A DNA stretch of 64,000 bases, taken from JALYTZ01 sp036559125 (lineage in GTDB: Bacteria; Vulcanimicrobiota; Vulcanimicrobiia; Vulcanimicrobiales; Vulcanimicrobiaceae). Shown one piece after another: positions 26,150-34,655 of this stretch (positions within the stretch are counted from its first letter, which is position 1; each line of letters starts with the position of its first letter). Below the pieces are notes generated by a model. That model was not told the DNA's origin. It saw nothing but the letters and a program-made list of their open reading frames with translations, and made no database searches. The stretch is taken from assembly GCA_036559125.1 (NCBI GenBank), contig DATBTT010000014.1:38502-102501 (forward strand), written 5' to 3'. A program made the translations under genes and the position numbers.

Positions 26150-27826
26150 ATGGCAGTAGCAGCGGTACACGCAGGCGGCATCGCCGATCACATTCATCCC
26201 GAGCCCGAAGGCTTCATCCGCAAATACGTGTTCTCGATCGATCACAAGATCATCGGGATCCAATACTTGGTCACCACGTTCATGTTTTTGGTGCTGGGCG
26301 GAATGCTGGCCGAGTTGATTCGCGTACAATTAATGAACGCCAACGGCGGTTTCATGACGCCGGACACGTACAACGAAGTGTACTCGATTCATGGATCGAC
26401 GATGGTGTGGCTGGTCATCATCCCGATGCTCACCGGCGCGTTCGGCAACTTCGTTTTCCCGCTGCAGATCGGCGCGCGCGACGTTGCGTTCCCGTGGCTC
26501 AACATGTTGAGCTTTTGGCTTTTCCCGCCCGCCGGTTTGATGCTCTACGGCTCATTCCTCATGGGCGCGCCGGCGGCTGGTTGGACGGAATATCCGCCGA
26601 TGTCGCTGCAAGGGCAAGCGGGCACCTCGATGTGGTGCGCCGCAATCTTTTTGGTGGGCGTCAGCTCCACGCTAACCGGGATCAACTTTTTGGTCACGCT
26701 ACTGAAAATGCGGGCGCCCGGCATGACCTACACGCGCATGCCGCTCTTTTGCTGGGCGCAGTTCGTCACGGCTCCGCTGCTCATGATCGCGACGACGGCA
26801 TTGGGCGCCGCGTTGGCCGCGCTGTTCGTCGAGCGCCAGTTCGGCGTGCCGTTTTTCGATCCGACCAAGGGCGGCAGTCCGCTGCTGTGGCAGCACATGT
26901 TCTGGTTCTATTCGCATCCGGCCGTCTACATCATGATCTTGCCGGTCTTCGGCATCGTTTCGGAAGTCTTTCCGACCTTTGCGCGCAAGCCGATCTTCGG
27001 TTATAAGATGATCGCGTTTTCGTCCTGCTCGATCGCCATTTTAGGCTTCATGGTCTGGGCGCACCACATGTTTACCTCGGGCATGGCGCCGTTTTTGCAA
27101 CTGCCGTTCATGGTGTTGACGATGCTCATCGCCATTCCGACCGGCATTAAGATTTTCTCCTGGGTCGCAACCCTATGGGGCGGCAAAATCCACTTTTCGA
27201 CGGCGATGCTCTTTGCGGTCGGCTTCATCGCGACGTTCACTCTCGGCGGCATAACCGGCGTCTTCCTCGCGGCGGTCCCCTTCGACTTGCACGCCCACGG
27301 CACGTATTTCATCGTCGCGCATTTGCATTACGTACTCGTCGGCGGCAGTTTGATGGGCGTTTTCTCCGGTCTCTATTTCTGGTTCCCGAAAATGACGGGC
27401 CGGTTGATGAGCGAGAAGCTCGGTAAGTGGACGTTCTGGCTGTTCTTCATCGGTTTTAACGGCACGTTCTTGCCCATGCATAACATGGGCTTGCTCGGCA
27501 TGCCCCGTCGCGTGGCCGAATACGATCCGCAATTCCAGACCCTCAATCGCATTGCGTCGTCGTTTTCGTTCTTGATGACCTTCGCGATTTTGCTGATCAT
27601 CATCAACGCGCTTTATAGCATCAAGAACGGCAAGAAGTGCGGCCACAATCCGTGGAACGCCCGCACGCTGGAATGGCAGATTCCCTCGCCGCCGCACTAT
27701 TACAACTTCAAGCACATTCCGTCGGTCTTTGCCAACCCGTACGATTTCAACGAGCCGCTTCCGTACCGCGGACTCGAGGACGAACTCACCGACGCGCCCC
27801 CGCCGGTACCGGCGGCGGCCCACTAA
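26150..27826 (+). CDS. ctaD: Cytochrome c oxidase subunit I, A2 type
   Basis: The 558-residue protein has 12 or more helices and all the heme-copper ligands: the low-spin His in VYSIHGSTMVW, the CuB His in HPAVY (about 255), the pair in AHHMFTSG (about 303-304), and the hemes' His in VAHLHYVL (about 388-390). The motif FWFYSHPAVYI has Tyr-Ser in place of the D-channel Glu, the mark of the A2 subfamily found in Thermus- and Rhodothermus-type caa3 enzymes. GIKIFSWVATLWGG supplies the K-channel Thr/Lys. It reduces oxygen to water while pumping protons across the inner membrane. It follows subunit II by 11 nt. Confidence 0.98.
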   Translation: MAVAAVHAGGIADHIHPEPEGFIRKYVFSIDHKIIGIQYLVTTFMFLVLGGMLAELIRVQLMNANGGFMTPDTYNEVYSIHGSTMVWLVIIPMLTGAFGNFVFPLQIGARDVAFPWLNMLSFWLFPPAGLMLYGSFLMGAPAAGWTEYPPMSLQGQAGTSMWCAAIFLVGVSSTLTGINFLVTLLKMRAPGMTYTRMPLFCWAQFVTAPLLMIATTALGAALAALFVERQFGVPFFDPTKGGSPLLWQHMFWFYSHPAVYIMILPVFGIVSEVFPTFARKPIFGYKMIAFSSCSIAILGFMVWAHHMFTSGMAPFLQLPFMVLTMLIAIPTGIKIFSWVATLWGGKIHFSTAMLFAVGFIATFTLGGITGVFLAAVPFDLHAHGTYFIVAHLHYVLVGGSLMGVFSGLYFWFPKMTGRLMSEKLGKWTFWLFFIGFNGTFLPMHNMGLLGMPRRVAEYDPQFQTLNRIASSFSFLMTFAILLIIINALYSIKNGKKCGHNPWNARTLEWQIPSPPHYYNFKHIPSVFANPYDFNEPLPYRGLEDELTDAPPPVPAAAH

Positions 27827-27851
27827 GCGGTCAAAGGAAAGTTAAAAGATA

Positions 27852-28481
27852 GTGGCGGTAGCATCTTCACTCTTGTCGACGCCGGTGACGCACGGGCACG
27901 ACGACGCGGACCAGCTCTATATCGAGACGCGCGAACTTCGCGTGCAGGGCTTCTTGCTCTTCATGGTCAGCGACCTCGTGCTCTTCTCGTCGTTCATCTT
28001 CGCGTATCTGTACCTGCGTAACACGGGCCAGGGATGGCCCCCGCCGGGCGCCCCCCACGTCGACATTTGGCTCGCGGCGATGAACTCCGTCGTGCTCTTC
28101 GGCTCGGGCGCGACGATGCACTTCGCCCTGGAGAACTGGAAACACCGCAACTTCATGAAGTTCGCGAGTTGGATGGTCGCGACGATCGTTTTGGGTTTGC
28201 TCTTCTTGGGCGGCCAGGGCGTCGAGTACGTTAGCCTTTATACGAAAGACCACGCGTCGTGGGGAGGCAGCGGCATCTTCGGCGCATCGTTCTTCACCCT
28301 GACCGGCATGCACGGCTTCCACGTTTTCGTCGGCGTAATTTACCTGACGGTCCTGCTGTTGCAAGCGACGGCCGGCACGTACACGTTCTCGAAATACACC
28401 GGACTCACGCTCGGGACGCTCTACTGGCATTTCGTCGACGTGATCTGGGTCGTGCTCTTCTCGATCTTTTACTTGCTGTAA
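27852..28481 (+). CDS. ctaE: Cytochrome c oxidase subunit III
   Basis: The 209-residue protein has five membrane helices and the subunit III pattern RVQGFLLFMVSDLVLFSSF near the start, the conserved LTGMHGFHVFVGVIYL helix and WHFVDVIWVVLFSIFYLL at the C-terminus. This length is usual for caa3-type complexes, which lack the two N-terminal helices of mitochondrial COX3. Start GTG 27852 is preceded by an AAAGGAAAG ribosome site. Subunit III stabilises proton pumping and oxygen access. Confidence 0.97.
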   Translation: MAVASSLLSTPVTHGHDDADQLYIETRELRVQGFLLFMVSDLVLFSSFIFAYLYLRNTGQGWPPPGAPHVDIWLAAMNSVVLFGSGATMHFALENWKHRNFMKFASWMVATIVLGLLFLGGQGVEYVSLYTKDHASWGGSGIFGASFFTLTGMHGFHVFVGVIYLTVLLLQATAGTYTFSKYTGLTLGTLYWHFVDVIWVVLFSIFYLL

Positions 28482-28492
28482 GGCGGCGCACC

Positions 28493-28693
28493 ATGGATCA
28501 CACAATCGTCGTAGAACGCACGATCGCCATCGTCTTCGGGATCGTCGTGCTGGTCACGGCTCTGGTGGCACTCAAGAACGACTGGAAGACGCCGGGCCTG
28601 GAAAATCACATCTTCAAATTGATGCTCGCGCTGCTTGCCTTGGGCGGGCTGCTCGGCACGCTCGCCGGCATTGGCATCATCGGGAAGGCCTAA
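28493..28693 (+). CDS. Small oxidase-associated membrane protein 1
   Basis: This 66-residue protein has two hydrophobic helices (IAIVFGIVVLVTALVAL and LMLALLALGGLLGTLAGIGI) joined by a short charged loop (KNDWKTPGLE). It follows subunit III after 11 nt and sits where other caa3 operons carry a small subunit IV-like protein, so a structural or assembly role is likely. The sequence itself is too short and hydrophobic to assign a family. Start ATG 28493, with AAGGCGG upstream. Confidence 0.75.
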   Translation: MDHTIVVERTIAIVFGIVVLVTALVALKNDWKTPGLENHIFKLMLALLALGGLLGTLAGIGIIGKA

Positions 28694-28694
28694 C

Positions 28695-28889
28695 ATGTAC
28701 GATATCACCGACGAACGCGGCGTTCCCACCAGCCGCGGGGTGCCCATGGCCGTGCGCATCGCCGTGCTGGTCGGCGTCATCATTATTTTCGCAATCGGCG
28801 CCGACGTTATTTTCAACTCGTCCTACGGCCACCAGTGGCCCGCCAACAAAACCCTCCGCGTCCCTCTGTCGAGCGGCAACGGCTACTAA
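28695..28889 (+). CDS. Small oxidase-associated membrane protein 2
   Basis: The 64-residue protein has a short soluble N-terminus (MYDITDERGVPTSRG), one transmembrane helix (AVRIAVLVGVIIIFAIGADV) and a short exported tail (SSYGHQWPANKTLRVPLSSG). It starts 2 nt after the previous gene's stop and ends the oxidase run. The location suggests an accessory subunit or assembly factor of the caa3 complex; the exact role is not known. It looks like a real gene because of its spacing and hydrophobic profile rather than homology. Confidence 0.65.
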   Translation: MYDITDERGVPTSRGVPMAVRIAVLVGVIIIFAIGADVIFNSSYGHQWPANKTLRVPLSSGNGY

Positions 28890-28913
28890 TTTTGTCAGGA
28901 TGACGGAATGCCG

Positions 28914-29486
28914 TTAGTGGCGAGGGGCGATACCGATGGCTAGGAGCGGGACGTCTTCATCGGGGAGAACGCCGGTCGAACGGCCGTCGATTTTGTGAAT
29001 GCCGCCGTAGACCGAGAACTCGGTCATCGCTGGTAGCGTCAACTCCGGTAGCGATTTTCTGCCGAAGCATTCCCACTCGCATGCGGTGCACTTGTCTTCA
29101 AAAAGCACCGCAACGTAACCGGTCGCTTCATCCTCCGAAGCAACGTCCCGGCCCCGATAGCGCACGTACCCATCGACGATGAAGATCGGTTTGAACGTCT
29201 GCAGAAACGCGCGCACCGGCGCGAACAGTACGGCGAAGAAGTAACCTGCGAAGGCGACCGCGATGAATGCGAAGCATGGCGCGAGCACGACGATGTCGGT
29301 CTCGACGGTGTGATGCGCGCGCCACACGATGCCCCAGGTCAACAGGGCGAAGAAAATGCAGCCGAGCAGGGGTTCGATCGCGATTGCGAAGCGTCCGGTG
29401 AGCCCGCGCCACACTTTACGACGTTCGCTTTCGGTCCAAGCGCGGCGGACGAGGTGCCGCTGTCGATCCATTTGGCGGAACTTCAT
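28914..29486 (-). CDS. Membrane protein of unknown function
   Basis: The 190-residue protein has a basic N-terminus, two helices (PLLGCIFFALLTWGIVW and DIVVLAPCFAFIAVAFAGYF), then a soluble domain with three cysteines close together (FEDKCTACEWECFG) that could bind a metal or form a disulfide. The C-terminal part contains LPAMTEFSVYGGIHKIDG. No family recognised. It converges on the oxidase operon and may end near it. Start is ATG 29486 (MKFRQMDRQRHLVRR), with a second in-frame ATG 15 nt later. Confidence 0.72.
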   Translation of the reverse strand: MKFRQMDRQRHLVRRAWTESERRKVWRGLTGRFAIAIEPLLGCIFFALLTWGIVWRAHHTVETDIVVLAPCFAFIAVAFAGYFFAVLFAPVRAFLQTFKPIFIVDGYVRYRGRDVASEDEATGYVAVLFEDKCTACEWECFGRKSLPELTLPAMTEFSVYGGIHKIDGRSTGVLPDEDVPLLAIGIAPRH

Positions 29487-29527
29487 GGAGTCTTAGTATC
29501 CCACCGCAAGAAGAGGTTGAAAAGGGG

Positions 29528-31177
29528 CTAGAGTGCCACGGCAGCGCGTGCCACGATGACGGCCTGCTCGGTTGCACTCGGGAGCGTGCCGAACGTGCGT
29601 CCCCAATTGCCTGCGAGTCGCGAAGCGAGAAATGCATCGGAGACGGCGGCGGGTGCGTGTTGCACGAGCAACGCTCCTTGCCATACGAGCGCCAGCGTTT
29701 CGACGAACGCGCGCGCCGATCGCTGCGCATCGGCTCCGCTCTCGCGCGAGAGCGCTCGTAGCGAGTCGAGGCTGCCCGATAGATGGCGGTCGTGCAACGC
29801 AGGCGCGATCTCGGCACCGAATGCTTCGATTGCCTCCGGCGCTTTCGTGACGATGCGAACGACATCGAGTGCGTTGATGTTTCCCGAGCCTTCCCAAATG
29901 GAGTTGAGGGGCGCTTCGCGATAGAGACGCGGCATTCCCGATTCCTCGACGTAGCCATTGCCGCCTAAACATTCGAGCGCTTCGGCTACGAACGCCGGCG
30001 CGCGTTTGCAAATCCAATACTTGCCGACCGCCGTCCCCAGGCGTTTGAGCGCCGCCTGCGCGGAGTCGTTTGCAGACTCGTCAGCCGCGCGTGCCAGGCG
30101 CATCAGGAACGCGGTCGCCGCCTCCGATTCGAGTGCCAGGTCGGCTAGTACGTTGCCCATCAGCGGTTGATCGATCAAGGTCTTGCCGAAGGCGCTTCGG
30201 TGCGCGGCGTGATGAATGGCCTGCGCGAGCGCCTGACGCATGAGCGCTGCCGAACCATTGATGCAATCCAGGCGCGTGCAGTTAACCATCTCGACGATCG
30301 TTTGAACGCCGCGGCCCTCGTCGCCGACGCGCAACGCCCACGCGTCGTCGAGTTCGATTTCGCTCGAGGCGTTGGAACGATTGCCGAGTTTGTCTTTGAG
30401 ACGCTGAAGGAACATGCGATTGCGCGAACCGTCGGCACGTACGCGCGGCATCAAAAAACAGGTGAGGCCGGCGTCGCATTGCGCGAGAACCAGAAACGCA
30501 TCGCACGTCGGTGCGGAGCAAAACCACTTATGCCCGGTGAGAAGATACGCGTCCCCGCTCGCGGTTTGCTCGGCAAAAACGGCACGCGTGGTGTTGGCGC
30601 GCACGTCGGATCCACCTTGCTTCTCGGTCATCGCCATGCCGCAGAGCGCACCGCTCTTTTCGAGGGCGGGCAGCGCGCGCGGATCGTATGCTCGTGCGGC
30701 CAGCAGCGGTTCCCATTGCCGCGCGACCTCGGGCTGCGCGCGCAAAGCGGGTACGGCCGCATAGGTCATTGAGATGGGACATCCGTGCCCCGCTTCGACC
30801 TGCGCCCAGACGAAAAACTTCGCCGCGCGCGAGCGATGCGCGTCCGGGTCTTGCGCGGCCCATGCGGATCCGTGCAGCCCGTAGTGCGTGGCGATATCGA
30901 GAAGGCGGTGCCAGCTCGGATGAAAGTCGACTTCATCCACGCGGTTACCGAAGCGATCGTGCGTGCGTAATTGCGGGGGATTATCATTGGCCTGCGCGCC
31001 GAGCGCGATCGCTTCGGGCGAGCCCGCGAGCGCCCCGAGCGCGTCGAGCTCCGTCAGGTCGCGTCCCCCGCCTTCCCTCGTCACGGCCTCGGCCAACGCG
31101 CGATCCGAGCGGAAGACATTGTACCCGGCCAGAGGCGGCGGCTGATTCGTGACCTGATGCGTCGCCGAGCGCGGCAC
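29528..31177 (-). CDS. aidB: AidB-like acyl-CoA dehydrogenase
   Basis: The 549-residue protein has the AidB N-terminal pattern THQVTNQPPPLAGYN and EAVTREGGG, the flavin-binding GMAMTEKQGGSDVRANTTRA, the middle beta-domain with GHKWFCSAPTCDAFLVL, and the C-terminal helical domain containing EALECLGGNGYVEESGMPRL, YREAPLNSIWEGSGNI, which provides the base and cofactor contacts. AidB is a flavoprotein linked to the alkylation-damage response and binds DNA; true substrate unknown. Start GTG 31177. No ada or alkB gene is nearby. Confidence 0.9.
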   Translation of the reverse strand: MPRSATHQVTNQPPPLAGYNVFRSDRALAEAVTREGGGRDLTELDALGALAGSPEAIALGAQANDNPPQLRTHDRFGNRVDEVDFHPSWHRLLDIATHYGLHGSAWAAQDPDAHRSRAAKFFVWAQVEAGHGCPISMTYAAVPALRAQPEVARQWEPLLAARAYDPRALPALEKSGALCGMAMTEKQGGSDVRANTTRAVFAEQTASGDAYLLTGHKWFCSAPTCDAFLVLAQCDAGLTCFLMPRVRADGSRNRMFLQRLKDKLGNRSNASSEIELDDAWALRVGDEGRGVQTIVEMVNCTRLDCINGSAALMRQALAQAIHHAAHRSAFGKTLIDQPLMGNVLADLALESEAATAFLMRLARAADESANDSAQAALKRLGTAVGKYWICKRAPAFVAEALECLGGNGYVEESGMPRLYREAPLNSIWEGSGNINALDVVRIVTKAPEAIEAFGAEIAPALHDRHLSGSLDSLRALSRESGADAQRSARAFVETLALVWQGALLVQHAPAAVSDAFLASRLAGNWGRTFGTLPSATEQAVIVARAAVAL

Positions 31178-31300
31178 GAACTAGTGGCCGATCATCGAAT
31201 CGCTGCCTTCGCGTCGTCGCGATTCAACGCGGCGTCCACGGAAATGGCGAAGAGGCGTGGCGAATGGGCGCCGGTGTCCCTGCGGGAGCGAGCATACCGC

Positions 31301-32674
31301 TCACTCGGTGATGCGAGCTCGAAGTTCCTGTCGGCGGCTTCGCAACGTCGCGGTTATGCCCATCGCAACCAGGGCGACGAGGGCAAAGGCAAGATATGTA
31401 TTTCGGTACGCGGCCACGTCGGAGAGCGCGACGCTCATGATGCCGCCGGCCATCGACGCGCCGAGAATTTGGCCGATGATGAGAAATTGGCTCAGCAGCC
31501 CGACGGCGGTGGCGCGGGTTTGCGGCGTCGTCTCGTTGGTGACGATGTAGCGCGTCGGTGCGCCGAGCAGCGCGCCGAAACCCAAACCGGCGATAATCAT
31601 CGCGAGGATGGCCATCCACAACGTATCGAAGCCGAGGGCAAAAAACGCGATGCCGACCTCGGTGCAAAACGTGCCCAACAGCAGCACGTCCCGGCTGCCG
31701 ATACGGTCGAGCGCGCGTCCCGCAACCGGAATCACGGCGACGAAGACCAAAGCGCCGATCGCTGCAATCAATCCCGCGATCGCGTACGAAAGATGTTGCG
31801 CGCCCACGAGCACGGTCGGAATGAAGAAGAGGGACCCTTCGAGCATGCCGATCGCGATTTCGAGCGCGTACGTTTTGGCTAATTGCGGCGTCGTAAAGAG
31901 TTTGGGCGGTACTATGGGATGGCGTGCGTTGCGCTCCCAGTACGCGAACCCGCCGAGTGCGAGTAGGCCGACCACGATCGTGGCGGCGTGCGAACCGCTT
32001 ATGCCGTACATGAGTCCGAGCAGTCCGACGGCTAAGAGCGTCAATCCGAATCCATCGAGCGGGCCGCGAACGCGCGGCGCGATCGATGGCACGTAAATGC
32101 GCGCCAGATAGATGACGATCGCCGCGAGTGGAAAGTTGAGGATGAATATCCAGCGCCACGATACGAAGTGCGTGACGAGACCGCCGAAGGTCGGTCCGAT
32201 CACGGCGGCCAGACCCCACGTCGCCGCCACCAACCCCAGCGCTGCGCCGCGGCGCGCGGGCGGAATGGCGTCGGCAATCGCCGCGGTAGCCACCGGAAAA
32301 ATGCCGCCCGCGCCCAGAGCCTGAATGGCGCGCGCGAGCAAAAAAATACCGTACGTTGGAGAAAGCACCGCGAGCAAACTTCCGGCCGCAAACAGGCTGA
32401 CGCAAGCGATGTAGATCGGGCGTCGTCCGTACCGGTCCGCCAGCGTGCTCATGATTGCGATCGAGACGACGTTCGCGAGCAGGTAGAGCGTGAAGACCCA
32501 CGCGAGATCGCCGGTCGCTACGCCGAACTGCGCGCCGATTGCCGGCAGCGCGGGAGAGAGGACGCCCAAATCGAGCGCGCCGGCGAGCACGCCCAGTCCG
32601 AGCGTAAGTAGAAGCGGCAGGGCGGAGCGATCGAGTTCGTGCCCCGCGATGCGCTGGGCGCGTGCGCTAAGCAA
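31301..32674 (-). CDS. Major facilitator superfamily exporter (DHA2-like)
   Basis: The 457-residue protein has 12-14 helices and MFS signatures: loop 2-3 STLADRYGRRPIYIACVSLF, the antiporter motif C-like LGLVAATWGLAAVIGPTFGG in helix 5, and VAGRALDRIGSRDVLLLG in the second half. It most resembles drug or metabolite:proton antiporters. The start is TTG 32674, overlapping the stop of ctaB by 8 nt, so it is probably translated from the same ctaA-ctaB transcript; why an exporter is paired with heme A synthesis is not clear. Confidence 0.88.
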   Translation of the reverse strand: MLSARAQRIAGHELDRSALPLLLTLGLGVLAGALDLGVLSPALPAIGAQFGVATGDLAWVFTLYLLANVVSIAIMSTLADRYGRRPIYIACVSLFAAGSLLAVLSPTYGIFLLARAIQALGAGGIFPVATAAIADAIPPARRGAALGLVAATWGLAAVIGPTFGGLVTHFVSWRWIFILNFPLAAIVIYLARIYVPSIAPRVRGPLDGFGLTLLAVGLLGLMYGISGSHAATIVVGLLALGGFAYWERNARHPIVPPKLFTTPQLAKTYALEIAIGMLEGSLFFIPTVLVGAQHLSYAIAGLIAAIGALVFVAVIPVAGRALDRIGSRDVLLLGTFCTEVGIAFFALGFDTLWMAILAMIIAGLGFGALLGAPTRYIVTNETTPQTRATAVGLLSQFLIIGQILGASMAGGIMSVALSDVAAYRNTYLAFALVALVAMGITATLRSRRQELRARITE

Positions 32675-33584
32675 CGATCCGGTCGATCACCATGATCGCG
32701 CACATCAGCGCGAGGTAGATCAGCGAGTATTTGAAAAGATGACGCGCCCACGTCTTGCCCGTATCGCGCCACGTCCGAAAAGCGTCTAGCAGAAAAATGC
32801 CGCCCAGCACCGCAGCGGCGGCGAAGTAGAACGGGCCCATGACGTGCAACGGATACAGCGCGAGCGACGCCAGCACCAACAAAATCGAGTAGCCGACGAT
32901 CTCGCGCTTGGTGCGCTCTTCGCCGCGTACGTTGGGCAGCATGGGGATGTTCGCTTTGTGGTAATCGATCTCGGTCATAAGTGCGAGCGACCAAAAATGC
33001 GGCGGGGTCCACAGGAATATCACCGCAAACAGTCCGAGCGCCGGGCCGCCGATCGCGTGCGTCACCGCGGCCCAGCCGACCAGCGGGGGGACCGCGCCGG
33101 CGGCGCCGCCGATGACGATGTTGAGCGGCGTAATGCGCTTGAGCCACATCGTGTAGATGACGACGTAATAGACGTTACCCGCGAGCGAGAGCCACGCGGC
33201 CAGCGGATCGACCAAAAAGTACAGGAGCGCGAACGAAACCACGCCGAGCGCGACGGCAAACGCCGTTGCGGCCCGCACCGAAATGCGCCCTTGCGGCAGC
33301 GGCCGGTTGCGCGTGCGTTTCATCAACCCGTCGATGTCCGCATCGTACACGCAATTGAGCGATCCCGCCGATGCCGATGCGAGGCCGCCGCCGAGCAGCG
33401 TCCAAAAGACGAGTCCGAGATTCGGAAGGCCACGCGCGGCCATCACCATCGCCGCCGCGGTCGTAATGAGCAATAGCACGATGATGCGCGGCTTCGTCAA
33501 TTCGTAATAGTCGATCAGCGTTCCGCGCGCTCCGCCGGCACGCAGGGGCGCGGTCCCGTCGACGCGGGAAAGCGTGCCGTTCAC
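32667..33584 (-). CDS. ctaB: Protoheme IX farnesyltransferase (heme O synthase)
   Basis: The protein has about 305 residues and nine helices. The UbiA-type catalytic motifs are NCVYDADIDGLMKRTRNRPL (first Asp-rich motif) and the second element MTEIDYHKANIPMLPNVRG. It converts heme B to heme O. GTG 33584 overlaps the ctaA stop (GTGA). The frame is open 258 nt upstream, but that part is a shadow of ctaA. With ctaA it supplies heme A for the caa3 oxidase encoded at 25-29 kb. Confidence 0.96.
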   Translation of the reverse strand: MNGTLSRVDGTAPLRAGGARGTLIDYYELTKPRIIVLLLITTAAAMVMAARGLPNLGLVFWTLLGGGLASASAGSLNCVYDADIDGLMKRTRNRPLPQGRISVRAATAFAVALGVVSFALLYFLVDPLAAWLSLAGNVYYVVIYTMWLKRITPLNIVIGGAAGAVPPLVGWAAVTHAIGGPALGLFAVIFLWTPPHFWSLALMTEIDYHKANIPMLPNVRGEERTKREIVGYSILLVLASLALYPLHVMGPFYFAAAAVLGGIFLLDAFRTWRDTGKTWARHLFKYSLIYLALMCAIMVIDRIVA

Positions 33585-34492
33585 ACGGTCGCCGGTTCGA
33601 TGGAGACGACGGTGTCGAGCGCTGCAAACGTGACGGCCATCACGAACGCCAGGAAGACCAGCGCGGCGTTCGCGGCGTGGGCTTCGCGCAGGTCGATCGG
33701 CAGGCGGAGCGCGACGTTGAGCAAGCCTAGAAGCACTTGCACGAAGATGAGCAGCAGTCCGATAGTCGCCATCACTCGCACGCGCAAGGATGCCCGCCAC
33801 GCCCACGCGAGGGCAAACGAGGCGACGCCGCTGAGCAGGCAAGCCGCGGCAACAAAACGATGGAGCATCTGCACATATTGACCCGGACTATATACCACGA
33901 CGCTTCCCGCACATCCCGGGACGGTCAGACATGCCAGGCCTGCCCCGCTGGAACTTACGTACGCCCCGACGCACATGGTGGCAAAGGCGATCAGCATGGT
34001 TGCGCCGAGCACGCCGGTCAATGCGGTGCGCACCGGTTCCCGGCGAGGGGAGCCGATGGTATCGTCGAGAGCCGTCCGCGCAAAAATTGCCATCGCGCAG
34101 AGCGACGCGATAAAGGCCATCGCCGTTCCCCAGTGCCATACCACCGAAATCGGACTATTCGCGAGACGGACCGTGGCTGCACCGAGAAAAACCTGAAACG
34201 CGAACAAAATGCCGACGGCCCACATTGTCGGGGCGATGAAACGGACGCAGCGTCGCTGCCGCCAGGCCGCGATAATAACGGCGAGGACCAGCGGCGAGAG
34301 CACGAAGACGAGCAGCCGGTGGGTCCATTCCCAAATCGTACCGTTCCCTAGCGGGGGAACCAGCAGCCCGTCGCAGCGCGGCCAGTCGGGACAGGTCATG
34401 CCCGCGCCGTTTATGCGCGTCCAACTTCCGAGCATCACCGCGCCATACGCGACGATGACGGCCGAGAACGAAAGCCGCCAGAGAGCCTTCAC
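33581..34492 (-). CDS. ctaA: Heme A synthase
   Basis: The 303-residue protein has eight helices. The four heme-ligand His are at 58 (EWTHRLL), 120 (VWHWGTA), 211 (MLHRFVA) and 272 (REAHAAN). The two extracytoplasmic Cys pairs are present (TCPDWPRC at 34/40 and ACLTVPGC at 188/194), as in the Bacillus-type enzyme. It oxidises heme O to heme A. Start GTG 34492; the ribosome site AGAGG is six bases upstream, inside a long hairpin (see the regulatory entry), which may hold the message closed. Confidence 0.96.
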   Translation of the reverse strand: MKALWRLSFSAVIVAYGAVMLGSWTRINGAGMTCPDWPRCDGLLVPPLGNGTIWEWTHRLLVFVLSPLVLAVIIAAWRQRRCVRFIAPTMWAVGILFAFQVFLGAATVRLANSPISVVWHWGTAMAFIASLCAMAIFARTALDDTIGSPRREPVRTALTGVLGATMLIAFATMCVGAYVSSSGAGLACLTVPGCAGSVVVYSPGQYVQMLHRFVAAACLLSGVASFALAWAWRASLRVRVMATIGLLLIFVQVLLGLLNVALRLPIDLREAHAANAALVFLAFVMAVTFAALDTVVSIEPATV

Positions 34493-34494
34493 TC

Positions 34495-34567
34495 GGAACC
34501 TCTGAAGAAGTCTCCGTAGTCCAGCCGCCGACTCGGACGGGCCGCGCGGGACTTTTTCAGAGGTTCC
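34495..34567 (-). promoter_or_regulatory. Leader hairpin hiding the ctaA ribosome site
   Basis: Two 18-nt arms (34495-34512 and 34550-34567) are inverted copies with one mismatch. They begin GGAACCTCTGAA and end TTCAGAGGTTCC. On the ctaA transcript the 3' arm contains the Shine-Dalgarno AGAGG, ending two bases before GUG 34492. The 37-nt loop also holds a small inner stem (GUCC with GGAC). No U run follows, so it is not a simple terminator. It could be a temperature- or ligand-responsive structure, or a small terminal-inverted-repeat element that happened to land here; no target-site duplication was seen. Confidence 0.6.
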
Positions 34568-34625
34568 ATCGCTTTAGAGTCTATCTGAGGCCCCAGCCCT
34601 ATTCAACGACTGTCGTCGCTCCTCT

Positions 34626-34655
34626 CGTCATCCTGAGCCTATCGAAGGACGACGG
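34626..34655. repeat. Short interspersed repeat, single copy
   Basis: The segment CGTCATCCTGAGCCTATCGA followed by AGGACGACGG is a single unit of the repeat family found between genes elsewhere in this window. It lies between the stop of the minus-strand secreted protein gene and the ctaA leader. Confidence 0.85.

Noticed and set aside
34495..34567. Simple terminator upstream of ctaA
   Set aside because: The stem is strong but no U run follows on either strand and it ends at the ribosome site, so a leader element or inverted-repeat insertion fits better.
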